Positions 25,633 to 35,462 of a stretch of 64,000 nt of DNA are shown here, piece by piece. The notes beneath the pieces are model-generated. The model was not told where the DNA came from, made no database searches, and worked only from the letters and a program-made list of their open reading frames with translations. The translations under genes and the position numbers were made by a program. The DNA is from CAIWHR01 sp963708855 (GTDB lineage: Bacteria > Pseudomonadota > Gammaproteobacteria > Burkholderiales > Casimicrobiaceae): NCBI GenBank assembly GCA_963708855.1, contig CAVPUM010000025.1, positions 37,709 through 101,708 on the forward strand, written 5' to 3'. How positions within the stretch are numbered: position 1 is the stretch's first letter; each line of letters starts with the position of its first letter.

Positions 25633-26931
25633 ATGCCCGACCGCCGTCTCGTGGAACGTGCCGCGGGCTTTGGCCCATCCGCGGTGGCCCCGGGGCTGCG
25701 CACGGCACGCGAGCGTGCCGAGAACGCCGTCAAATGGGCGGCGGTCCTGCTGGGATTTTCCATTCCCGTGTCGGTCGTGCTGGACAACGTCCTGCTTGGA
25801 CTCATCCTGCTCGCCTGGGTAGCTGGCGGCCGGTACCGGGACAAGCTCGCGTCGATTCGCGGCAATCCGGTCGCCTTGCTGGCGCTCGCGCTGTACTTCC
25901 TGTTCCTCCTGGGCTCCCTTTACTCGATCGGCACGGCCAAGGAGGTGCTCGAGGAGCTGGCGAAGGCCTCGCGGTTGCTGCTGGTCCCTGCGCTGATATT
26001 CTTTCTGCGCGAACCGGTCTGGCGCGAGCGCGGCATCGCCGCCTTCCTCGCATCCATGCTCGTGACGCTCCTGCTGTCGTATCTGATCTGGCTCGGCGTG
26101 CTCTCCGGCAACGGATGGCTCAAAGGCGCGCCGCTCGACCCCGTCGCGTTCAAGGCGCACATCACGCACAACGTTTTCATGGCGTTCGCGGCCTTTCTGC
26201 TCGCGCAGGCGGCGCTTGGCGCGGCGACGCGCCGGGGCGCGATCCTTCTCGCCGCACTCTGTGCTGCCATGGTGGCCAACGTGCTGCTGATGGTGCCGGG
26301 ACGCACCGGCATCGTCGTGCTGCTCGTGCTCTTCGTCTATTCGCTATGCCGCCGGCTCCGCTTCCGGGGGCTCGCGCTCGCCAGCGTCGCGCTCGGCGTC
26401 CTGGCGATGGTCGTGTTTGCGTCGCCGGAGAGCATGCTGCACAAGCGAATCACGCTCGCCGACGAGGAGTTCCAGCAATGGCGCGCCGGCGTTCCCCCCG
26501 CTCCGACATCCTCGGTCGGGCTGCGCCTCGAGCTGTTGCGCAACACGCTGCGGATCATCGAGAGCAATCCCGCAATCGGCGTCGGCACCGGCGGCTTCGG
26601 CAAGGCCTACGCGGATCGCGCGGGGGGCACCGCGGCCGGCGCGGCGCACAATCCGCACAACGAGATCCTGATGATGATCGCGCAATTCGGGATCGCGGGA
26701 TTGGTGGTCCTGAGCGGCCTGTTCGTGACGCAATGGCGGGTGGCGGCGCGCCTGCCCGGCCGTTTCGAGCCGGCGGCCGCGCGGGCCCTGGTGCTGACCT
26801 TCGCCGTGGCGAGCGCGCTGACTTCGACGCTGATGGATCACAGCGAGGGGTTCCTCTTTGCGTATATGAGCGGACTCCTCTTCGCGGGCTATTCCGTCGA
26901 CGGAGTGCAATCGCGGGCGGACGCGGCGTGA
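25633..26931 (+). CDS. O-antigen ligase family protein (WaaL/Wzy-like)
   Basis: 432 residues, about ten to twelve membrane segments, with the large periplasmic loop and the O-antigen-ligase/polymerase core near IGVGTGGFGKAYADRAGG and AAHNPHNEILMMIAQFGIAG (the conserved His region). Such proteins ligate or polymerise lipid-linked glycans in the periplasm. The ATG at 25633 is preceded by a TATAAT promoter. The next gene, a GT9 glycosyltransferase, overlaps its stop as GTGA, which supports an LPS-core role. Confidence 0.85.
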   Translation: MPDRRLVERAAGFGPSAVAPGLRTARERAENAVKWAAVLLGFSIPVSVVLDNVLLGLILLAWVAGGRYRDKLASIRGNPVALLALALYFLFLLGSLYSIGTAKEVLEELAKASRLLLVPALIFFLREPVWRERGIAAFLASMLVTLLLSYLIWLGVLSGNGWLKGAPLDPVAFKAHITHNVFMAFAAFLLAQAALGAATRRGAILLAALCAAMVANVLLMVPGRTGIVVLLVLFVYSLCRRLRFRGLALASVALGVLAMVVFASPESMLHKRITLADEEFQQWRAGVPPAPTSSVGLRLELLRNTLRIIESNPAIGVGTGGFGKAYADRAGGTAAGAAHNPHNEILMMIAQFGIAGLVVLSGLFVTQWRVAARLPGRFEPAAARALVLTFAVASALTSTLMDHSEGFLFAYMSGLLFAGYSVDGVQSRADAA

Positions 26932-28046
26932 GCTCGGGCGACCTCGGCGCGCGTGCGCCGGCGGTGCGGGCACCCGCCAGCGTGCTGGTGGTCGTCACTC
27001 GCCGAAGGGGCGATGTCCTGCTCGTTTCGCCCTTGATCCGTTCGCTCAAGATGGCGTGGCCGCAGGCAGGGATCGATGTGCTGGTCTTCGCCGGCACGCA
27101 GGGCGTGCTGGAGGCGAATCCGGACGTGCGGCATGTCATCACCATCGCCGAGCGGCCGGGCTTGTTCGCGCACCTTGCGCTTGCCGCCAGGTTGCTGCGG
27201 CGCTACGACATCGCCCTTTCGTGTCTCGCCGGCGACCGGCCGACGGCGTACGCGGTCGTGGCCGGGCGCTGGCGGGCGGGCATGGTCGGGTCGGGGAGCG
27301 GCGCGCCATGGAAGCGCAGGGTCCTGTCCAAGGCGATCGCTTTCGACGACCTCGACACCCATACCGCTGCGATGAATCTGGCCTTTGCCGAAGTCCTGGG
27401 CATCGCCCGGCACCACGACATCGGCATCGGCTGGACTGCGCGGGACGCGGCGCACGCGACGGCGCTGCTGGGCGCGCGCGACACTTCCTACGCGGTGCTG
27501 CACGTGCACCCGAAGTTCAACTACAAGATGTGGCACGTCGACGGCTGGGTCGGCCTTGCGCATTGGCTGGGCGACCGCGGGTTCGACACGATCCTCACGG
27601 GCGGCGTCGAGCCGGGCGAAATGCAATTCGTGACGTCGGTCGCGGCGCGCATGCCCGCTGGAACGGTCAATCTGGCGGGGCAGCTCACCTTGGCGCAGAC
27701 GGCGTGCGTCATTGCCGGGGCGCGCCTTTTCGTCGGGCCTGACACGGTGACGACGCACATGGCTGCGGCGCAAGGTGTGCCCACGGTGGCGCTGTACGGC
27801 CCGTCCAATCCCGTGAAGTGGGGGCCCTGGCCGCAACGGTTTGCAGGCGCGCCGTCACCTTGGCGACGCTTCGGCACGCAGGCGATGGGCAACGTCCAGC
27901 TGGTCCAGGGTTCGGGTGCTTGCGTTCCCTGCATGGCGGAAGGCTGCGACCGGCACGTGGCGAGCTTCTCGGATTGCCTGCAGCAGCTCCCGCTGTCCAC
28001 GGTCATCGCGGCCGCGGAGCGCGCCTTGGCCGCGCCCTCCGCCTAG
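26928..28046 (+). CDS. Glycosyltransferase family 9 (heptosyltransferase-like)
   Basis: 372 residues. The N-lobe is VLVVVTRRRGDVLLVSPLIR and the C-lobe has NLAGQLTLAQTACVIAGARLFVGPDTVTTHMAAAQGVPTV, read here as separate blocks; the ADP-heptose-binding D-x-T-H-xAAA pattern and GPSNP follow. The Cys-rich end (GACVPCMAEGCDRH) is typical of the family. It should add a sugar to the LPS inner core in the cytoplasm. The start is GTG at 26928, overlapping the ligase stop. Confidence 0.87.
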   Translation: MSSGDLGARAPAVRAPASVLVVVTRRRGDVLLVSPLIRSLKMAWPQAGIDVLVFAGTQGVLEANPDVRHVITIAERPGLFAHLALAARLLRRYDIALSCLAGDRPTAYAVVAGRWRAGMVGSGSGAPWKRRVLSKAIAFDDLDTHTAAMNLAFAEVLGIARHHDIGIGWTARDAAHATALLGARDTSYAVLHVHPKFNYKMWHVDGWVGLAHWLGDRGFDTILTGGVEPGEMQFVTSVAARMPAGTVNLAGQLTLAQTACVIAGARLFVGPDTVTTHMAAAQGVPTVALYGPSNPVKWGPWPQRFAGAPSPWRRFGTQAMGNVQLVQGSGACVPCMAEGCDRHVASFSDCLQQLPLSTVIAAAERALAAPSA

Positions 28047-28149
28047 CGCACGCACGAGCGCGCCGAGCCGCCCCGGGCGCGAACGGCTCCCTCTCGGAGG
28101 GGGGCGCCCAATGCCAAGCGTTCACCGGTGAAGTTGTGGGTCATTGCAT

Positions 28150-29232
28150 TCAGCGCGGTTCACCCCACCGTGGCTTCCCGGCCAGGGCGAACAGGAACGC
28201 ACACGCGACGGCCGGCCAGAGCAGGAGCACCGTATGGGTGAGACCGTTGAAGTTCAGCAGGTGGCCGTAGGATCCGTTGAAGAGCCCGACCGGCGCGCGC
28301 GCAAACAACAGGTCCGGCAACAGCAGGGTCGCGAACAGCGATGAGAGCAGCGCGACCGCCGCGAGCGTGACCTGCGCAGGGCGCGGCAGCCAGATCGCCA
28401 GCGAGAGCAGGAGCGAACCCGCCGCGACGCCCAGTGAAACCGGGGGGGAGAGCCAGTTCTCCCACGCCGCGGGCCGGAGCAGGGCGGCGGCGGCGATTCC
28501 CTTGACCAGCGCCGCCGCGCCGACCAGCAACAACGCCGCGCCGGCGACGTAGCGCCGCTCGCGCAGCAGCAGCGCCAGAAACAGGCCGACGCCCAGCAGC
28601 TGGAAAGCGGTGTGCGCGCCTTCGACCACGGTAGCCGCGAGGTCCGGCGCCATGCCGGGGGCGCCCGGTCGCGACGCAGAGTCGTACATCGTGGCGAACA
28701 GCGGAATGCCCGGATTCACCTGCACGGCGAGCCAGATGACGAGCAGCGCGATCCCCACATCTCCCACGGTGCTCGGCAGGAACCAACGGTGACGCGCCGC
28801 CGACATCGTCGCCTTCGCGCGTGGCGAGCGCGACAGGACCAGCGCGAGCGCGCTGCCCAACGCCGTTCCCGTTACATTGCACAGCAGGTCGGCGAGGCTT
28901 GCGTCGCGTGTCGGAAGAAACATCTGCAGCGTTTCCAGCGCGAGCGACAGCAGGGTACCGACGGCTACCGTGACGGACAGGGTTGTCACTGGCAATCGCC
29001 GGGGCTGCGCGAGTGCGACAAAGAAGCCGAACGGAAGGTACGCGACGAGGTTGCTGATGATGTCGTAGCGCACCCAACGCGGCGGCCAGGGGGCGAGCAG
29101 AAAGAACGCGGACCCCGATGGCCGTTCGAGCCATGGCTCGAACGGCTGCAGGCTCGCGTAGAAGATGGCGAGGCCGTAGAGTCCCGCAAGGAAAACCGGG
29201 AGCAACGAGCGCGACGGCGCGGCCGGCACCAC
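28150..29232 (-). CDS. VanZ family membrane protein
   Basis: 360 residues with about ten membrane segments. The N-terminal third is VanZ-like (YASLQPFEPW, YDIISNLVAYLPFGFFVAL, ALETLQMFLPTRDASLADLLCNVTG); the rest is a second hydrophobic half without recognised motifs. Function is unknown; VanZ relatives affect teicoplanin resistance or the envelope. The start is a GTG at 29232, 52 bases after the potF-like stop, so it may be the tail of that operon. It is convergent with the GT9 gene. Confidence 0.8.
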   Translation of the reverse strand: MVPAAPSRSLLPVFLAGLYGLAIFYASLQPFEPWLERPSGSAFFLLAPWPPRWVRYDIISNLVAYLPFGFFVALAQPRRLPVTTLSVTVAVGTLLSLALETLQMFLPTRDASLADLLCNVTGTALGSALALVLSRSPRAKATMSAARHRWFLPSTVGDVGIALLVIWLAVQVNPGIPLFATMYDSASRPGAPGMAPDLAATVVEGAHTAFQLLGVGLFLALLLRERRYVAGAALLLVGAAALVKGIAAAALLRPAAWENWLSPPVSLGVAAGSLLLSLAIWLPRPAQVTLAAVALLSSLFATLLLPDLLFARAPVGLFNGSYGHLLNFNGLTHTVLLLWPAVACAFLFALAGKPRWGEPR

Positions 29233-29284
29233 GACGGGACGGCGCGTCAGGGAGGACCGCGCGATGCCGGCGCGGATTCGCCGC

Positions 29285-30352
29285 TCAGCGACCGGCCTTG
29301 ATCCCTGTCCAAAGCTTGTTGCGCAGACGGCGCTGCGCGCCGGTCAGGTCCTGGAGCTGCTCGAGCTTCGCCTGGACCGCCTTGTCCGGGAAGATCGCCG
29401 GGTTCTTCAGGAGCTCGGGCTTGATGTACTTGACGGCATCCGTGTTCGGATTCCCGGAGCCGATCAGATTCGTGAGCTCGGCCGAATTCTTTCCTTCGAG
29501 CATGAAGTTCATGAACTTCAGCGCGAGGTCCGCCCGGGGGGCGCTCTTGTCGATCACCATGTTGTCGAGGGCGAGCACCGCGCCCTCCTTCGGCATTCCC
29601 TGCAGGACCCGGAACTTGCGGCCGGCGGCCTGCGCGTCCAGGTTGGCCTGGAAGATGTCGTTCGAGTAGCCGTGCACCACCCAGATGTTGCCGACGGTCA
29701 ACTCCTTGATGTAGGACGACGCGTTGAACGCGGCCCAGTAGGGCTTGGCCTTCTTGATCACCGCGACCGCCTCGTCCCAGTGCTTCGGATCGACGTCGTT
29801 GGCCGAGTAACCCAGGTACTTGAGCGCGGCTGCGAAGAGCTCGTTGGCGCTGTCGAGGACGGTGACGCGGCCCTTGATCTTCTCCAGGTGCTTCGGGTCG
29901 AAGATGAGGGCCCAGGTGTCCGTGGGCAGGCCCAGCTCGCGGATCTTCTCGTCGTTGTATCCGATGATCGTCGTGGACATCGCGTACGGGATCGAGTACT
30001 TGTTGTCGCGATCGAACGGCGTGTTGAGAAAGACGGGGTCGATGTTCTTCAGATTGGAGAGCTGGCTCTTGTCGACGGGCTTCAACCGACCGCCCTTGAT
30101 CAATGCCTGCACGGCGTTCGAGGTGGGCACGTACATGTCGTAACCCTTGGCCCCCGCGGCGAGCTTCGCCAGCAGTTCCTCGTTGTCGGAATAGTAGGTC
30201 TGGACGACGGTGCACTTGCAGAACTCCTCGAAGCGCTTGACGGTCTCCGGCGCGAGGTAATTGTTCCAGTTGTACAGGTGGAAATCGTCCTTGGCAGCGC
30301 CGGCCGGCAAGGCGAGCATCAGCGCAGCGAGCAGCAGTACGAGCCGTTTCAT
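29285..30352 (-). CDS. potF: Polyamine ABC transporter, periplasmic binding protein
   Basis: 355 residues with a signal peptide (MKRLVLLLAALMLALPAGAA) and a PotD/PotF-type binding fold (FHLYNWNNYLAPETVKRFEE, GYDMYVPTSNAVQALIKGG, GYSNDIFQANLDAQ). It should deliver putrescine or spermidine, or a related substrate, to the PotGHI complex. It overlaps potI as ATGA and is preceded in the operon by potG, potH and potI, giving the order GHIF. Confidence 0.9.
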   Translation of the reverse strand: MKRLVLLLAALMLALPAGAAKDDFHLYNWNNYLAPETVKRFEEFCKCTVVQTYYSDNEELLAKLAAGAKGYDMYVPTSNAVQALIKGGRLKPVDKSQLSNLKNIDPVFLNTPFDRDNKYSIPYAMSTTIIGYNDEKIRELGLPTDTWALIFDPKHLEKIKGRVTVLDSANELFAAALKYLGYSANDVDPKHWDEAVAVIKKAKPYWAAFNASSYIKELTVGNIWVVHGYSNDIFQANLDAQAAGRKFRVLQGMPKEGAVLALDNMVIDKSAPRADLALKFMNFMLEGKNSAELTNLIGSGNPNTDAVKYIKPELLKNPAIFPDKAVQAKLEQLQDLTGAQRRLRNKLWTGIKAGR

Positions 30353-31134
30353 GGTTTCTCCTCTTGGGTGCCCAGCAGGCTCGGTGCGAGCCGCGAAGCG
30401 GTGATGATAAGCGCGAGCGTCAGCAGCATCAACAGGGTCGACACGGCGTTGACCTCCGGAGTGACCGCGATCTTGATCATGGAGTAGATCTGCAGCGGGA
30501 GGGTCACGGTGCCGGCGCCGGCCGTGAAGAAGGTGATCACGAAGTCGTCGATCGACAACGTGAACGCCATCAGCGCGCCGGCGATGACCCCGGGCATGAT
30601 CAGCGGCAGCGTCACGTACCGGAACGCCTCCAGCGGCGTGGCGCCGCAGTCCCGGGCGGCCTCGGTCAGGCTCTCGTCCATCCCGGCGAGCCGGGAGCGC
30701 ACGACGATGGCGACGAAGCCGACGCAGAACGCGATGTGCGCCAGCGCCACCGAGACGAGGCCCAGCGTGAAGTTGAGCAGCACGAAAAAGATCAGCAGCG
30801 CCACGCCCATCAGGATCTCGGGGATCGCGATCGGCGTCAGCACCAGCACCGGGAGCAGGCGCAGCTTGTACCGGTACATCGCCACCCCGGCCATCGTGCC
30901 CAGCACCGTCGCCACGAGGCTTGCGACCAGCGCGATCAGGAGCGAATTTCCCGCCGCGGCGAGCATCTCGTCGTTATGGGCGAGCTTGTAGTACCAGTCG
31001 AGCGTGAACCCGACCCATTCGGCATTGAGGCGCGAATTGTTGAACGAGTAGACGACGACGATGACGAGCGGGATGTACAGGAAGGCGTACCCCACCGCCG
31101 CCGCGATCCACAGGCCGAGCGGTCGCCTACGCAC
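30349..31134 (-). CDS. potI: Polyamine ABC transporter permease (PotI type)
   Basis: 261 residues, about six membrane segments, with the permease EAA loop (DESLTEAARDCGATPLEAFRYVTLPL). The family is PotC/PotI. The start is GTG at 31134, overlapping the potH stop by 8 bases; the longer frame to 31215 would lie wholly inside potH. It forms the channel with PotH. Confidence 0.9.
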   Translation of the reverse strand: MRRRPLGLWIAAAVGYAFLYIPLVIVVVYSFNNSRLNAEWVGFTLDWYYKLAHNDEMLAAAGNSLLIALVASLVATVLGTMAGVAMYRYKLRLLPVLVLTPIAIPEILMGVALLIFFVLLNFTLGLVSVALAHIAFCVGFVAIVVRSRLAGMDESLTEAARDCGATPLEAFRYVTLPLIMPGVIAGALMAFTLSIDDFVITFFTAGAGTVTLPLQIYSMIKIAVTPEVNAVSTLLMLLTLALIITASRLAPSLLGTQEEKP

Positions 31135-32086
31135 GACGCTCCCCTGCACTCGAGGGCGTGCCGAGATTGCCGCGACCCACCCAGGCCGCCAGTCCCGCCA
31201 GCAGCAGCGCCGCAAGCGTCAGCACGATGGAAAGCACGCTGCCAAAGGGCCAGTCGCGCGCTTCCAGGAACTGCTGCTTGATGACATTGCCGATCAGGCT
31301 GTCTTCGGGGCCGCCGAGAATGTCGGGAATCGCGAACATGCCGAGCGCCGGGATGAACACCAGCGCCGCGCCCGCGTACACGCCCGGCAGCGACAGCGGA
31401 AACGTGATCCGCCAGAACCGCTGCCATGCGGAAGCCCCCAGGTCCTGCGCGGCGTCGAGCAGCGCCTGGTCGTGCTTCTCCAGGTTCGCGTACAGGGGCA
31501 GCACCATGAACGGGAGGTGCACGTACACGAGACAGGCCAGCACGGCGAAGGAACTGAACAGCAGCGAAACCGGCTCCATTCCGAAGGCGGCGAGGATGCC
31601 GTTTACGCTGCGCGCCAGCGCCGCCTGGGGCCCGAGGATGATCATCCAGGCATAGATCCGGATCAGGAAGTTGCTCCAGAACGGCAGGATCACGAGGAGC
31701 AGCAGCAGGTTGCGGTGCTGCTTCGCACTGCGGGCGATCAGCGCCGCCAGCGGGTAGGCGAGCGCGAGGCACGCGAGCGTCGTCAGCAGCGCATACCAGA
31801 CGGACTTGAGGAAGACCTCGGCGTAGACGGGCTCCGCGAGGAAACGTGCGTAGCTGTCGACATTGAGGTCGAGCGCGCCCTCCTCGTCGACCAGCGGCGC
31901 GAGGCCGCCGAATTCACCGGGCGTGCGGAAGGACGCGAGCGCCATGATGAGCGTCGGCACCGCAAAGAACACGAGCAGGTAGAGCAGCGGCGGCCCGCTG
32001 ACCAGCCACTTGCCCAGCCGTCCGGTGGCGCGTGCGGCCACCGTCGCTCGCGCGGTACGCACCCTGGCTTCGCCCGGCGCACTCAT
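31127..32086 (-). CDS. potH: Polyamine ABC transporter permease (PotH type)
   Basis: 319 residues with six membrane segments, SNFLIRIYAWMIILG and the EAA loop DQALLDAAQDLGASAWQRFWRITFPL. It is of the PotB/PotH family. The ATG overlaps potG as ATGA. Together with PotI it forms the inner-membrane pore energised by PotG. Confidence 0.92.
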   Translation of the reverse strand: MSAPGEARVRTARATVAARATGRLGKWLVSGPPLLYLLVFFAVPTLIMALASFRTPGEFGGLAPLVDEEGALDLNVDSYARFLAEPVYAEVFLKSVWYALLTTLACLALAYPLAALIARSAKQHRNLLLLLVILPFWSNFLIRIYAWMIILGPQAALARSVNGILAAFGMEPVSLLFSSFAVLACLVYVHLPFMVLPLYANLEKHDQALLDAAQDLGASAWQRFWRITFPLSLPGVYAGAALVFIPALGMFAIPDILGGPEDSLIGNVIKQQFLEARDWPFGSVLSIVLTLAALLLAGLAAWVGRGNLGTPSSAGERRA

Positions 32087-33168
32087 TCGGCGATGAAATG
32101 CCCGGCGGCCACCGGCCAGCTCACCTCGACCGGGTCGCCCACTTCGAAGAACTTGGCGCGGCCGCTCGCCGAATTCGCGAGCAGCGCCTCGATCTTCTGT
32201 CCGCCCGGCGTGTCGACGATGTACACGGTCACGTCACCCATGTAGAGGAGATCGGACACCGTGCCGCGGTAATGGTTGTCCGGCGTGCCCACGGGAGCAC
32301 TCGCTTCGATGCGCGCCTTTTCGGGGCGCAGCGCGATGGTTCCCGGACGGCCGGCCTCCAGCGTCGAGCTCGCGGCGACGCGCACCGGGCCCAGACCGGC
32401 GACGTCGACGGTGACGATGCCCTCGCCATTGGCCGCGATGGGCCCGGACAGCAGGTTGCAGTGGCCGATGAAGTCGGCGACGAACCGTGTTCGCGGAAAG
32501 CCGTAGATCCGGGATGGCTCGTCGAGCTGCTCGACCCGGCCCGCGTTCATCACGGCGATCCGGTGCGACAGCGCAAGCGCCTCGGTCTGGTCGTGCGTCA
32601 CGTAGACGAACGTGATGCCGACCTCCTTCTGCAGGTTGATGAGCTCGATCTGCATGTCCTCGCGAAGCTTGGCGTCCAGTGCCGCGAGCGGCTCGTCCAG
32701 CAGCAGCACCGTCGGATGCGTCACCAGCGCCCGGGCGATCGCAACGCGCTGCTTCTGCCCGCCGGAGAGCTCGTGCGGATAGCGTTTGCCGAAGCCCGTC
32801 AGGCGCACGTCCTCCAGCGCTTCGGTCACCTTCGCCGCGATCTGGCTCGATGGCGTCTTCGCCATCTTCAGCGGAAACGCGACGTTGCCCTCCACGGTCA
32901 TGTGCGGAAACAGCGCGTAGCTCTGGAATACCGTACGCACGGGGCGGTCTTCGGGCGGGCGATCGGCCAGATCGACGCCGTCGAGGAGAATGCGGCCGGC
33001 GTCGGGGAGGTCGAAGCCGGCGATCATTCGCAGCAGAGTCGTCTTGCCGCAGCCGGAGGGACCCAGCAGCGTGAAGAATTCCCCGGCTTCGATGGCGAGA
33101 CTGACGCCGTCGACCGCCGTGAAGTCCCCGAAGCGACGCGTCACGTCCTGTATTTCGAGCAGCGTCAT
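32083..33168 (-). CDS. potG: Polyamine ABC transporter ATPase (PotG/PotA type)
   Basis: 361 residues: ATPase with Walker A GPSGCGKTTLLRMIAGF, signature ELSGGQKQRVAIARAL and Walker B LLLDEPLAALD, then a C-terminal TOBE domain. The PotA-like ENVAFPLK-type region reads GNVAFPLKMAKTP. The ATG at 33168 starts 4 bases after the ubiB stop, so the transporter is transcribed behind ubiB. Confidence 0.92.
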   Translation of the reverse strand: MTLLEIQDVTRRFGDFTAVDGVSLAIEAGEFFTLLGPSGCGKTTLLRMIAGFDLPDAGRILLDGVDLADRPPEDRPVRTVFQSYALFPHMTVEGNVAFPLKMAKTPSSQIAAKVTEALEDVRLTGFGKRYPHELSGGQKQRVAIARALVTHPTVLLLDEPLAALDAKLREDMQIELINLQKEVGITFVYVTHDQTEALALSHRIAVMNAGRVEQLDEPSRIYGFPRTRFVADFIGHCNLLSGPIAANGEGIVTVDVAGLGPVRVAASSTLEAGRPGTIALRPEKARIEASAPVGTPDNHYRGTVSDLLYMGDVTVYIVDTPGGQKIEALLANSASGRAKFFEVGDPVEVSWPVAAGHFIAE

Positions 33169-33172
33169 CGTT

Positions 33173-34708
33173 CTATCCGGACCGGATTTGCCAGATCAGG
33201 AGGCCGGCCACCAGCGCCAGCAGCGCGGCAACGACGGCGAGGAGCCCGTTGCGCGTGCGCTGCGCCGCCGCGAGCCCCTTGACGGCGTCGTCCCCTGCCG
33301 ACGCCGGTGCCATGAGGCGCTGGTGAAGCAGCCGCGGCAGCTCGGGCAAAGCCGCGACGATGTACGGTGCCTCGGCGAGCAGTCGCCGCTTCAGCGCCGG
33401 CAGGCCGATGCGATCGTTCATCCAGCGTTCCAGATAGGGCAGCGCGGTCACCCAGAGGTCGAGGTTGGGATCGAGCTGGCGGCCCAGGCCTTCCACGTTG
33501 AGCAGCGTCTTCTGCAGCAAGACGAGCTGCGGCTGGATCTCGACGTTGAAACGGCGCGATGCACGGAACAGCTGCAACAGGACGCGGCCGAGCGAGATCT
33601 CGGAGAGCGGGCGGTCGAAAGCGGGCTCCAGCACGACGCGGATCTCGGCCTCCAGCTCGTCGACGCGCGTGTCCGACGGAACCCAGCCGGATTCGAGGTG
33701 CGCGGTTGCGACGCGGTGGTAGTCGCGGCGGAAGAAGGCGAGGAAGTTCTGCGCAAGGTAGCCCTGGTCGCGCTCGGACAGCGTGCCCATGATCCCGAAA
33801 TCGACGGCGATGTACTTGCCGTGGTGCGGTGCTTCCGTTGCGACGAAGATGTTGCCCGGGTGCATGTCGGCATGGAAGTAGGCGTCACGGAAAACCTGCG
33901 TGAAGAAGAGCTCGACTCCGGCGCGGGCAAGCCGCGGAATGTCGATACCCGCTTCGCGCAGCCGGTCGACCTGCGCGATCGGGATGCCGGTCATCCGCTC
34001 CATCACCATGACGTCGGTGCCGCAGTAGTCCCAATGCACCGCCGGGACGAGCAGCAGCGGCGAATGCTCGAAGTTGCGCCGCAATTGCGAGCAGTTTGCC
34101 GCCTCCCGCGACAGGTCGAGCTCGTCGCGTAACGTCCGCTCGAACTCGGCGACGACGGCGCGCGGGCGCAGCCGCTTGCCGTCGGACCACAGCTTCTCGA
34201 GCAGCATCGCGCCCGCCTGCAGCAATGACATGTCCTTCTCGATCACCTGCGCGATGTTCGGCCGCAGCACCTTGACCGCGACCGGCGTGCCGTCGGGCAG
34301 TTCGGCGAAATGCACCTGCGCGACCGATGCGCTCGCGATCGGCGTCCGGTCGAACGACCGGAAGACCGCGTCCACGGGCTTGCCATACAGCCGGGTGAGC
34401 GCGGCGATCACCTGCTCCGTCGGAAACGGCGGCACGCGATCCTGCAGCTTCGCGAGCTCGTCGGCGATGTCGGCGGGCAGGAGATCGCGCCGCGTGGAGA
34501 GCATCTGGCCGAACTTGACGAAGATCGGACCCAGGTCCTCCAGCGCGAGCCGCAGCCGCTGCGCGCGCGGCGCGGACGTGTCGCGCCAGAACGTGAGCAC
34601 GCGCGCCGCCGGGCGAACCGCGCGAAAGCGCTCGTGGCCGGTCAGGAACTCGTCGAGCCCGTACTTGAGGGCAATGAAGACGATTTTCGCAAGGCGCGTC
34701 AGACGCAT
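33173..34708 (-). CDS. ubiB: Ubiquinone biosynthesis protein kinase-like UbiB
   Basis: 511 residues of the UbiB/ABC1/ADCK atypical kinase family: KxGQ motif in IFVKFGQMLSTRRDLLP, FAELPDGTPVAVKVLRP, HADMHPGNIFV and VDFGIMGTL, and two C-terminal hydrophobic helices near the end (LLAVVAALLALVAGLLIW). It is needed for coenzyme Q synthesis. I use the ATG at 34708 (MRLTRLAKIVF) rather than the GTG one codon earlier. ubiJ and ubiE lie just upstream on the same strand, separated by the opposite-strand trhA. Confidence 0.93.
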   Translation of the reverse strand: MRLTRLAKIVFIALKYGLDEFLTGHERFRAVRPAARVLTFWRDTSAPRAQRLRLALEDLGPIFVKFGQMLSTRRDLLPADIADELAKLQDRVPPFPTEQVIAALTRLYGKPVDAVFRSFDRTPIASASVAQVHFAELPDGTPVAVKVLRPNIAQVIEKDMSLLQAGAMLLEKLWSDGKRLRPRAVVAEFERTLRDELDLSREAANCSQLRRNFEHSPLLLVPAVHWDYCGTDVMVMERMTGIPIAQVDRLREAGIDIPRLARAGVELFFTQVFRDAYFHADMHPGNIFVATEAPHHGKYIAVDFGIMGTLSERDQGYLAQNFLAFFRRDYHRVATAHLESGWVPSDTRVDELEAEIRVVLEPAFDRPLSEISLGRVLLQLFRASRRFNVEIQPQLVLLQKTLLNVEGLGRQLDPNLDLWVTALPYLERWMNDRIGLPALKRRLLAEAPYIVAALPELPRLLHQRLMAPASAGDDAVKGLAAAQRTRNGLLAVVAALLALVAGLLIWQIRSG

Positions 34709-34811
34709 CACGCCGATTGTAAGGTAAACGTCTGCTCGGCCTGCGGCAACGAGCCGCGGTCAACGCTCGATCGGGCACAAACGTTGCTACGATCCGGTTG
34801 GAGCCCCCCAG

Positions 34812-35462
34812 ATGACGGAACGCCGGCAGTCGCAGGGAGAAGAGATCGCCAACAGCGTGAGCCACGGGGTGGGTTTCGTCATGGCCGTCGTTTCGGCGCC
34901 CGTTCTCATCTCGGCGACGCTCCAGACGGGCACCTCCGCCAACGTCGTCGGCGCGAGCGTGTTCGCGGCGACGACGGTGCTGCTTTACTGCGCCTCGACG
35001 CTCTACCACGCCGCGTCGCAGGCCGCGGCCAAGGCGTTGTTCAGGAAGCTGGACCACGGCGCGATCTTCCTGCTGATCGCCGGCACGTACACCCCATTTA
35101 CGCTGGGCCCCCTGAGCGGGCCCATGGGCTGGACGCTGTTCGGGCTGGTCTGGGGACTGGCCGTCGTCGGTGTGACGCTGAAGGCCTTCGATCGGATCGA
35201 GCACCCGGTCGCATCGCTTTCCCTCTACCTGGTGATGGGATGGCTGTGCGTGATCGCGATCGAGCCCCTGCAGCAGCGCGTGCCACTGCCGGGTCTGCTG
35301 CTGCTGGGCGCCGGAGGGCTGGCGTACATGGCGGGCGTGGCGTTCTTCACCGTGGACTCACGGCTGCGCTACGGGCACTTCATCTGGCATCTGTTCGTGC
35401 TCGCCGGAACTGCCTGTCACTTCTTCGCCGTGCTGGGATACGCCGCACCGCCCGTACGTTAG
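34812..35462 (+). CDS. trhA: TrhA/hemolysin III family (PAQR) membrane protein
   Basis: 216 residues with seven membrane segments and the family motifs EEIANSVSHGVGF, STLYHA, LDHGAIFLLIAGTYTPF and the C-terminal FIWHLFVLAGTACHFFAV, including the metal-binding Asp and His residues of PAQR proteins. The role is membrane-fluidity related in some bacteria; the old hemolysin name is not a reliable function. Its stop overlaps the ubiJ stop on the other strand by 3 bases. Confidence 0.88.
   Translation: MTERRQSQGEEIANSVSHGVGFVMAVVSAPVLISATLQTGTSANVVGASVFAATTVLLYCASTLYHAASQAAAKALFRKLDHGAIFLLIAGTYTPFTLGPLSGPMGWTLFGLVWGLAVVGVTLKAFDRIEHPVASLSLYLVMGWLCVIAIEPLQQRVPLPGLLLLGAGGLAYMAGVAFFTVDSRLRYGHFIWHLFVLAGTACHFFAVLGYAAPPVR

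Noticed and set aside
28121..28132. Perfect 12-base palindrome TTCACCGGTGAA between convergent genes
   Set aside because: One copy only, with no nearby promoter, so it may be chance or part of a weak terminator.
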